Below are positions 1 through 3,744 of a stretch of DNA of 13,938 nucleotides, piece by piece. Location of the stretch: the NCBI GenBank assembly GCA_003139975.1, contig PLHN01000114.1:25055-38992 (forward strand), read 5' to 3'. Position numbers and translations under genes: made by a program. The notes under the pieces were generated by a model that saw nothing but the letters and a program-made list of their open reading frames with translations, made no database searches and was not told the origin of the DNA. How positions within the stretch are numbered: the stretch's first letter is position 1; each line of letters starts with the position of its first letter. This DNA comes from Acidobacteriaceae bacterium. GTDB taxonomy: Bacteria > Acidobacteriota > Terriglobia > Terriglobales > Acidobacteriaceae.

Positions 1-122
1 CCGCCCCTACCGCGCCGATGGGGGATTTATGCCCTCGGAAAAACTCGCGGGACTGGGGGAAAGGGTGCATGGAAGGGCACCGAAAACCCAGCCCCGCGTC
101 CTGCGCCTGAGACGCAGGGAAC
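1..122. other. Left edge: no supported gene; hairpin after the operon
   Basis: An inverted repeat (CCTGCG at 100-105, CGCAGG at 113-118, 7-nt loop) lies just downstream of the leftward gene that stops at 123. It has no U-run immediately after it on the minus strand, so it is not a convincing intrinsic terminator. A minus-strand reading frame beginning with ATG near base 70 stays open to the window edge but lacks a ribosome-binding site. I do not call it a gene. Confidence 0.35.
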
Positions 123-635
123 CTAAGTACCGCTGTCGCTGTCCGCTAAGTTTGCGGGGCTGCTTGCAAACGGGGGCTGTGTTTCGTGCTTGCTGCCCCG
201 GAACTGCCCCGCAGGGTTGCGAGGTCCGCCGTTATCCGTGCAGCGGTCTAGCGATGCTTTCGCGGTATCAACGGATGGTGTGCGATGGTCACCCGCATAA
301 CTGCCGGTGAGGGTTTTGAAATCCGTCGGCTTGATCGCACCGACGGTTACCTGTGATCCTCCAATGTTCATGCCGGAGGTAATCGAATCGCTGCTTGGAC
401 TACCGGGCAGTTTGGCAGGTGCCTCGGCTGCGAGTGCTTGCGGTGAATCGGGAACGGGTCGGCCAATTTCGGGTCGCGTTTGGCCGCGTGAATCGCCGTT
501 GAGTGTCGAGCTTGTGGGTGTTGACATGTAAATCTCCTGTTGCAGTGCGTCAGCATAGAGACTGCTGAATCGCCTGCGTTCGTTTTGCATGATTCGCTTT
601 GCGATGTGCGCAGCGATCTTCTCTGATGCTGTCAT
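123..635 (-). CDS. Unknown Ser/Pro-rich protein, last gene of the leftward operon
   Basis: This encodes 170 aa if it starts at ATG 635, which has an AAGGAG site 5 nt upstream. The frame is open up to 650, but that start has no ribosome-binding site. The first 36 residues are basic and probably helical. The rest is rich in Ser, Pro, Gly, Asp and Thr, has low complexity and is probably disordered. A second in-frame ATG at 527, beginning MSTPTSS, is preceded by AGGAG with 6-nt spacing, so a 134-aa form could be made independently or could be the only product. Its start overlaps the stop of the possible 31-aa gene upstream (ATGA). I do not recognise the family. Its place at the end of a compact phage-like operon is the only functional hint. 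Confidence 0.6.
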   Translation of the reverse strand: MTASEKIAAHIAKRIMQNERRRFSSLYADALQQEIYMSTPTSSTLNGDSRGQTRPEIGRPVPDSPQALAAEAPAKLPGSPSSDSITSGMNIGGSQVTVGAIKPTDFKTLTGSYAGDHRTPSVDTAKASLDRCTDNGGPRNPAGQFRGSKHETQPPFASSPANLADSDSGT

Positions 636-727
636 CGGTGCTCCTTGCAAGTTGAGCGCTGATGATTGAAAAGCGGGGAGCCGTGCTGATCTTCAGAGGC
701 AGCACGGCAATCAAGGTGCGCCTGCAC
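632..727 (-). CDS. Possible 31-aa micro-gene (GTG start)
   Basis: A GTG at 727 follows a purine-rich GGGAGAGAG and opens a 31-codon frame. Its stop overlaps the ATG of the next gene in an ATGA arrangement (635-632), the same junction seen elsewhere in this operon. The peptide is polar, with several His, Arg and Cys residues, and has no recognisable motif. The frame could be accidental, leaving only a 135-bp spacer between 771 and 635. The overlap geometry is the main support. Confidence 0.3.
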   Translation of the reverse strand: MQAHLDCRAASEDQHGSPLFNHQRSTCKEHR

Positions 728-770
728 CTCTCTCCCGCCTGTAATCGCAGTGATGAGGCTGCGAATCTTT

Positions 771-857
771 TTAGTGTTTCGGTGTGATGAAACTGGCAGC
801 GCAGAGCAACGTCCAGACGGCTGCGCTTATGAGCAGATAAGCTAACGGGAAGGCCAT
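771..857 (-). CDS. 28-aa single-span membrane peptide
   Basis: This frame starts at ATG 857, within the end of the 41-aa gene (16-nt overlap), and is preceded by GAGGCAGGGAA, a plausible ribosome-binding site. The peptide begins MAFPLAYLL and is almost entirely hydrophobic from residue 3 to 24 (Leu, Ala, Ile, Val, Trp, Phe). It ends in a short polar tail with Thr-Pro-Lys-His. That is the composition of a single inner-membrane helix. Small phage and plasmid membrane peptides include holin-like, lysis, toxin and assembly proteins; nothing here chooses between them. So short a frame could arise by chance, but the uninterrupted hydrophobicity and operon position make it a good candidate. Confidence 0.5.
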   Translation of the reverse strand: MAFPLAYLLISAAVWTLLCAASFITPKH

Positions 858-967
858 TTCCCTGCCTCTCTGCGGACTGTGCGTGCCGTTGTCGTCTGCT
901 GCATTTGCTGCCTGCGCGATTCGAGTAGCTTGCGCCATTCCTTACGAGCCTTGGACTGTGCGCTCAT
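842..967 (-). CDS. 41-aa basic small protein, translationally coupled
   Basis: The ATG at 967 overlaps the stop of the 164-aa gene upstream as ATGA (967-964), and the frame ends in TAG at 842-844. The peptide begins MSAQSKARKEWRK and is strongly basic and Gln-rich, with a likely helical N-terminal half. There is no good Shine-Dalgarno sequence of its own, so translation probably depends on ribosomes finishing the upstream gene. The 28-aa membrane peptide starts inside its last codons. No family is recognised. A role in binding nucleic acid would fit the charge but is only a guess. Confidence 0.5.
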   Translation of the reverse strand: MSAQSKARKEWRKLLESRRQQMQQTTTARTVRREAGKWPSR

Positions 968-1458
968 TTGCGCTTCGCCATCACGATTGCTGCGATCTGC
1001 TGATCAGCCTTCAGCGCTTCGACTTTTTCGTGTGTCGTTAGGTTCATCCAATCCGCCTTGCTCATCTCACGGCTGGCGACAACACCCGGACGTAACTGAG
1101 GCGCGGCGATCACGTCAGTGAATCCCTTCAGGCCCCGCGCCTTAATCAGCTCAACCCGCTGGCGAGTCCCTTCGGGTGTGCCTGCATCGCGGAGGTCCGC
1201 TGCTGAGCGAACGAGCCCGCCAGCGAGAACAAAATGCTGAGGGGCTTTCTCAGTGAATGCTCGCAGGGCTGTGCCAGTGCTGATTATTGCCCCATTCTGC
1301 CGGAGCGTCAGCACCCCAGCGTCAACGCAGGCTTCGATCTGGAACTGCTCTTTCAACTGCGTGACCATCTCGGAAGTCTTTGCTTCCGGTGCTACCCTAA
1401 CGCCTAGCTGCGCGAATGCGTTGCGCAGTGCGCTGTCTTTTTCTCTGTCAAATTCCAT
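964..1458 (-). CDS. Unknown 164-aa protein, largest in the coupled operon
   Basis: The frame starts at ATG 1458, inside the last 11 nt of the 45-aa coiled-coil gene, with AGGGAG about 10 nt upstream. The protein begins MEFDREKDSALRN. The N-terminal third is charged and helical. A middle part (about residues 45-80) is richer in small and hydrophobic residues. The C-terminus carries a helical segment with the motif REMSKADWMNLTTHEK (about 129-144). A Met-Ser-x-x-x-[aromatic] segment followed by Leu-Thr and a Glu-Lys helix reminds me of the C-terminal ends of some phage structural or scaffold-like proteins, but this is an impression and not a homology call. There is no signal peptide or membrane segment. 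It is followed by the 41-aa gene with an ATGA overlap. Confidence 0.72.
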   Translation of the reverse strand: MEFDREKDSALRNAFAQLGVRVAPEAKTSEMVTQLKEQFQIEACVDAGVLTLRQNGAIISTGTALRAFTEKAPQHFVLAGGLVRSAADLRDAGTPEGTRQRVELIKARGLKGFTDVIAAPQLRPGVVASREMSKADWMNLTTHEKVEALKADQQIAAIVMAKRK

Positions 1459-1585
1459 TGCTGTGTTTCTCCCTTTCTACTTTCAATTCGCGCAGTTCCG
1501 CTGCGAGCTGCTCAACCTTTGCAGTTAACTCGGTGACCTTGAACTGCAAGGCGTCCATCTGCCGCCAAAGTTCGTCCGTGGTCAT
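1448..1585 (-). CDS. 45-aa coiled-coil micro-protein
   Basis: The ATG at 1585 has AAGGAG 5 nt upstream and overlaps the TGA of the 81-aa gene as ATGA (1585-1582). Its own TGA (1450-1448) lies beyond the start of the 164-aa gene, an 11-nt overlap. The protein begins MTTDELWRQMDAL. Hydrophobic residues sit at heptad a/d positions: M10, L13, V17, L20, V24, L27, L31 and L34, with Lys, Glu, Gln and Arg between them. This is a short, near-ideal parallel coiled coil, probably a dimer or trimer. The gene is well supported by its ribosome-binding site, both overlaps and the regular heptads. Its partner is unknown; the 81-aa upstream protein also has a coiled-coil stretch. Confidence 0.68.
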   Translation of the reverse strand: MTTDELWRQMDALQFKVTELTAKVEQLAAELRELKVEREKHSNGI

Positions 1586-1827
1586 CGTTGCTCCTTGCCT
1601 GCTTTTATCAACCTTGAAGCAAGGCTGCGAATTGCTCCGATGGCGCGGTATCTGTCGAATCTGCCTTGCAAGGCATCCAACTGCTTCTGAAGTTTGTCAG
1701 CGCGTTCGCGCTCCTTGCGGAACAGATCGAATAAAGTAACGTCTGAGTGCTGCTCGGCTGCGCTCATAAAATCGGGGGTTAGCGGCGGGGCGCACGTCTG
1801 CGCCTGCCGCGTTGTTTTGCGTTCCAT
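1582..1827 (-). CDS. Unknown 81-aa protein with coiled coil, first gene of operon
   Basis: This is the first gene behind the promoter at 1899-1927. Its ATG at 1827 has AAAGGA 8 nt upstream. The protein begins MERKTTRQAQT. Residues 1-20 are basic and polar. Residues 29-60 contain LFDLFRKERERADKLQKQL, a charged helix with Leu/Phe at heptad-like spacing. The C-terminus is basic (about 60-81, with several Arg and Lys). There is no membrane segment and no recognised family. The stop codon overlaps the start of the 45-aa coiled-coil gene, so the two products are probably made together in fixed ratio. An internal Met at residue 21 lacks a ribosome-binding site, so I keep the upstream start. Confidence 0.62.
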   Translation of the reverse strand: MERKTTRQAQTCAPPLTPDFMSAAEQHSDVTLFDLFRKERERADKLQKQLDALQGRFDRYRAIGAIRSLASRLIKAGKEQR

Positions 1828-1898
1828 GATTGGGTTCCTTTGGGTGGATTTACTGCGGGGTGCTCAGGGATGAGCACGCAATCTAAGTATCTAACTCC

Positions 1899-1927
1899 AG
1901 TATACCACAGCTTGCAAGCAATTTCAA
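1899..1927 (-). promoter_or_regulatory. Sigma70-type promoter of the leftward operon, with operator-like palindrome
   Basis: On the minus strand TTGAAA (1927-1922) and TATACT (1904-1899) are separated by exactly 17 bp, close to consensus for both boxes. Transcription would begin near 1892 and give a leader of about 65 nt before ATG 1827. The spacer contains the perfect 10-bp palindrome GCTTGCAAGC (1910-1919), where a bound repressor would block RNA polymerase. Just upstream lie two adjacent 9-mers ending in TCCACA (1932-1940 and 1941-1949). Confidence 0.7.
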
Positions 1928-1994
1928 GGCCTATTCCACACTGTCCACAGGTATTCACTCCTAACCAATTGTAGCGCTAGGAGAAATAAATATC

Positions 1995-2009
1995 ATGACT
2001 TTCGGTCAT
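1995..2009 (-). terminator. Weak hairpin after the 124-aa gene
   Basis: Right after the stop codon at 2010 the minus strand can form ATGAC-CGAAA-GTCAT (5-bp stem, 5-nt loop), followed by the T-rich GATATTTATTT. It may be a weak terminator that separates this gene from the operon promoter at 1899-1927. The short AT-rich stem keeps confidence low. Confidence 0.3.
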
Positions 2010-2384
2010 TCAGTGCAGCTTTGCATAGTCCCTGAGCAACTTCTTTGCGAGTAGTCCTACCTCGCCTTCGGCCTCCCGTACAATCAGGCACAGCCGTTCG
2101 TTAATTGAGTCAGCACGGTCGAGCAGGCGAAGCAGTCGCGCATTCTTCGGGTCCGCACGGTCAAGCAAGCTGATTAGCTCGTTTATCGCGTCTAGCTGCT
2201 CGTCTAGATTGGCCTCCTGCTCACCCGGCTTGTGCTGGGCGGCCTGTGCGGTGCTTGGGAACACGTTTATGTTCGCTCGAAATTCCATCTGTACTCGGGT
2301 TTCCCAGCGCTCCCGCGCCTCTCGTTCGTACTTCTTGGCGATCAATGGGTCCATCACTTGTGCCAGCGTTTTTTCTTCGTTCAT
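2010..2384 (-). CDS. Unknown 124-aa helical protein, possibly leaderless
   Basis: I start this gene at ATG 2384 (MNEEKTLAQVMD), because a TATAAT box lies only 6 nt upstream, which would place the transcription start at or next to the ATG. The frame extends to 2468, but that longer start has no ribosome-binding site and would put the promoter inside the gene. The protein is hydrophilic and mainly helical. About residues 67-100 form a Leu-rich charged helix with an internal repeat: LLDRADPKNARLL then LLDRADSINERL. The C-terminus is Lys-rich. No DNA-binding motif, membrane segment or known family can be seen. It is transcribed toward the micro-gene operon but has its own promoter. A regulatory role is possible; the sequence does not show it. 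Confidence 0.6.
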   Translation of the reverse strand: MNEEKTLAQVMDPLIAKKYEREARERWETRVQMEFRANINVFPSTAQAAQHKPGEQEANLDEQLDAINELISLLDRADPKNARLLRLLDRADSINERLCLIVREAEGEVGLLAKKLLRDYAKLH

Positions 2385-2390
2385 ACCGCG

Positions 2391-2418
2391 ATTATACCGG
2401 TGAACCGAGGGGGGTCTA
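2391..2418 (-). promoter_or_regulatory. Promoter of the 124-aa gene (leaderless arrangement)
   Basis: On the minus strand a perfect TATAAT (2396-2391) sits 16 bp downstream of TAGACC (2418-2413, 4 of 6 matches to TTGACA). Only 6 nt separate the -10 box from ATG 2384, so the mRNA would have essentially no leader, and no Shine-Dalgarno sequence is present. A CTAG tetramer (2416-2419) overlaps the -35 box. Confidence 0.55.
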
Positions 2419-2482
2419 GATGCCACTAGTGCACGCTGCCTTCCCGAAGCGGAACGAATCGGCACCATAGCGCCTGCGCGGG

Positions 2483-2517
2483 CCTAGGACTAGGCTAGGA
2501 TTCACCCTAGGACTAGG
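2483..2517. repeat. Direct repeat CCTAGGACTAGG x2 in a CTAG cluster
   Basis: CCTAGGACTAGG occurs at 2483-2494 and 2506-2517, with a further GCTAGGA between them. The starts are 23 bp apart, close to two helical turns. Counting 2416-2419 and 2426-2429, seven CTAG tetramers fall within about 100 bp. Confidence 0.6.
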
Positions 2518-2552
2518 AAGTGTATAACCCACGGTCAGGCGTACATTGCGCA

Positions 2553-2610
2553 ACTGTAGACTGTAGACACGCTGCGGTAAGTCGCACCTAAGTGTAGGCT
2601 GTAGACACGC
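2553..2610. repeat. 20-bp direct repeat, 18/20 identical, 38 bp apart
   Basis: Copy one, actgtagactgtagacacgc, is at 2553-2572 and copy two is at 2591-2610. They differ at two positions and share the last 12 bases exactly. Each copy contains two phased TGTAG units. The layout resembles iterons or accessory recombinase-binding sites. Confidence 0.65.
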
Positions 2611-2843
2611 AAGGCAGGGCTAAGAATTTGTGACCAACCGGCCCCGGCTCTTAAAGCGCTGCCCTGCCCTACCATCCTTTACCTCTGGTAAACCCCTTGC
2701 TTCCCGCACTTACAATGCCCTGTACCATTCTCGCTGACTAACTCCATGCATTGCAACGCGGTTTGAATAACTCTGCGTTCACCGCTGGTTTAGCCTTTGT
2801 GACTGCACTCAGAGGCAAGCACAAATATGTAGCAACGTAGATT

Positions 2844-2881
2844 ATGCACCTCACTTCTACAAGTGTTCATAAAAGGTGCAT
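2844..2881. repeat. Nested palindrome, candidate recombination site
   Basis: ATGCACCT (2844-2851) and AGGTGCAT (2874-2881) form a perfect 8-bp inverted repeat. Inside it, CACTT (2852-2856) and AAGTG (2861-2865) form a second one with a 4-nt loop. The whole is 38 bp and ends 103 bp before the recombinase ATG. A cruciform, a dimeric protein site or a resolvase crossover site are all possible. Confidence 0.5.
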
Positions 2882-2952
2882 CCCTACATGGGATTGCGCG
2901 TTGCAAACAAACGAGCAAGAGCGCTGGCATTTCACGTGCACAATAGAGTTCA

Positions 2953-2981
2953 TTAGTGAACGCACTAACTAGGAGGTTAGT
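2953..2981 (+). promoter_or_regulatory. Two overlapping hairpins at the recombinase ribosome-binding site
   Basis: TTAGTG (2953-2958) pairs with CACTAA (2963-2968). Alternatively ACTAAC (2964-2969) pairs with GTTAGT (2976-2981), enclosing TAGGAG, part of the Shine-Dalgarno AGGAGG, in its loop. The middle segment is shared, so the two stems exclude each other. The same symmetry could serve as a DNA operator for autoregulation. Confidence 0.45.
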
Positions 2982-2984
2982 CAC

Positions 2985-3575
2985 ATGAAAGTGGCACTGT
3001 ATGGGCGAGTATCAACGCTGGATAAGGGGCAGGACGTTGACTTACAACTCAGGGAACTGCGCGAATACTGTCACCGCAGGGGATTCGAGGTCACACAGGA
3101 ATACGTAGACAAGGGCATTAGCGGTGCAAAAGAATCACGGCCACAGCTTAACAGGCTCATGAGCGATGCGAAGCAACGCACCTTCGACTGCATCGTGGTC
3201 TGGCGTCTCGACAGATTCGGGCGGTCACTCAAGCATCTGGTTACTGCCCTGGCAGACTTGGAAGCACTGGGGGTGACGTTCGTCAGTTTGAAGGACGGAT
3301 TCGATCTAAGCACACCGTCTGGCAGACTGATGTTTCAGATTGTGGGAGCGATGGCGGAGTTCGAGCGCAATCTGATTCGAGAGAGAGTACGGGCAGGGAT
3401 GCAGAACGCTAAGGCGAAGGGCATTCGCCTAGGCAGAAGGTCGGCAGTGGTTGACATGGTCGCAGTGAGCGAACGCAGGGCCAACGGCGAGTCGCTACGG
3501 GCCATTGCTCACGATCTGCGGGTCAGCCCTGCGTTGCTGGTTAAGCGCAGCAAGGCATCGACGGCAACGGTGTAG
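2985..3575 (+). CDS. Serine recombinase, resolvase/invertase family
   Basis: This 196-aa protein is the full length expected of small serine recombinases (about 180-200 aa), which cut and rejoin DNA at paired sites through a Ser-DNA intermediate. The catalytic domain begins YGRVST with Arg8 and nucleophile Ser10. The LDRFGR motif gives Asp76, Arg77 and Arg80, matching the D-R-x-x-R active-site cluster of Tn3/gamma-delta resolvase. The conserved segment STPSGRLMFQIVGAMAEFER (109-128) leads into the long dimer helix (to about 147). A short C-terminal helix-turn-helix follows (about 160-190), with GESLRAIAHDLRVS in the usual place. ATG 2985 has AGGAGG 8 nt upstream. Its small size excludes the large phage integrase type. 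It could resolve dimers, invert a segment or move the element. It is unlikely to be what targeted tRNA-Phe, where tyrosine integrases are usual. Confidence 0.95.
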   Translation: MKVALYGRVSTLDKGQDVDLQLRELREYCHRRGFEVTQEYVDKGISGAKESRPQLNRLMSDAKQRTFDCIVVWRLDRFGRSLKHLVTALADLEALGVTFVSLKDGFDLSTPSGRLMFQIVGAMAEFERNLIRERVRAGMQNAKAKGIRLGRRSAVVDMVAVSERRANGESLRAIAHDLRVSPALLVKRSKASTATV

Positions 3576-3576
3576 A

Positions 3577-3744
3577 CGTGGTTTTGCGTGGGAATTGGCG
3601 AGCGATGTGCCTAGGAAAGTGGGAAACCTCTGCAAGCCAAAGTGTGCAAGAGTATTCAGGACGTATCATCTGACTCACAGTGTCCTGCGTGTGGTGGAGT
3701 GTCCCGCCGGTGTGTCCTGCGGGGTGTCTGGGGTGAAGCGAACG
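3577..3744. repeat. Intergenic spacer with GTGTC repeats
   Basis: This is a 168-bp gap between the ends of the convergent recombinase and methyltransferase genes. GTGTCCTGCG occurs at 3680-3689 and 3712-3721. Related GTGTC units start at 3699 (GTGTCCCGCC) and 3724 (GTGTCTGGGG), giving four GTGTC words in 54 bp. No terminator with a U-run is visible in either direction. Confidence 0.4.

Larger units (their letters stand above)
2469..2984. other. 516-bp structured non-coding region upstream of the recombinase
   Basis: No convincing gene lies here on either strand. The region holds a cluster of CTAG-containing repeats (2483-2517, with two further CTAGs at 2416 and 2426), a 20-bp direct repeat (2553 and 2591), a 10-bp inverted repeat (2751-2760 and 2897-2906), a nested palindrome (2844-2881) and overlapping hairpins at the recombinase start (2953-2981). 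Such density of symmetrical sites fits recombination sites, regulator-binding sites or a replication/transfer origin. Position next to a serine recombinase favours the first. Bases 2611-2750 show no structure I can name. Confidence 0.55.

Noticed and set aside
29..310. 93-codon plus-strand frame at the left edge
   Set aside because: It is antisense to the 170-aa gene, is Arg/Cys-rich, and has no ribosome-binding site.
2385..2468. Longer N-terminus for the 124-aa protein (start at 2468)
   Set aside because: It would place the TATAAT box inside the coding region, and that start has no Shine-Dalgarno sequence.
2483..2610. CRISPR array
   Set aside because: Only two copies of each short repeat exist, with spacing far from regular repeat-spacer periodicity, and no cas genes are in the window.
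2790..2984. 64-codon minus-strand frame upstream of the recombinase
   Set aside because: Its start lies on the complement of the recombinase ribosome-binding site. It crosses the palindromes and has no ribosome-binding site of its own.
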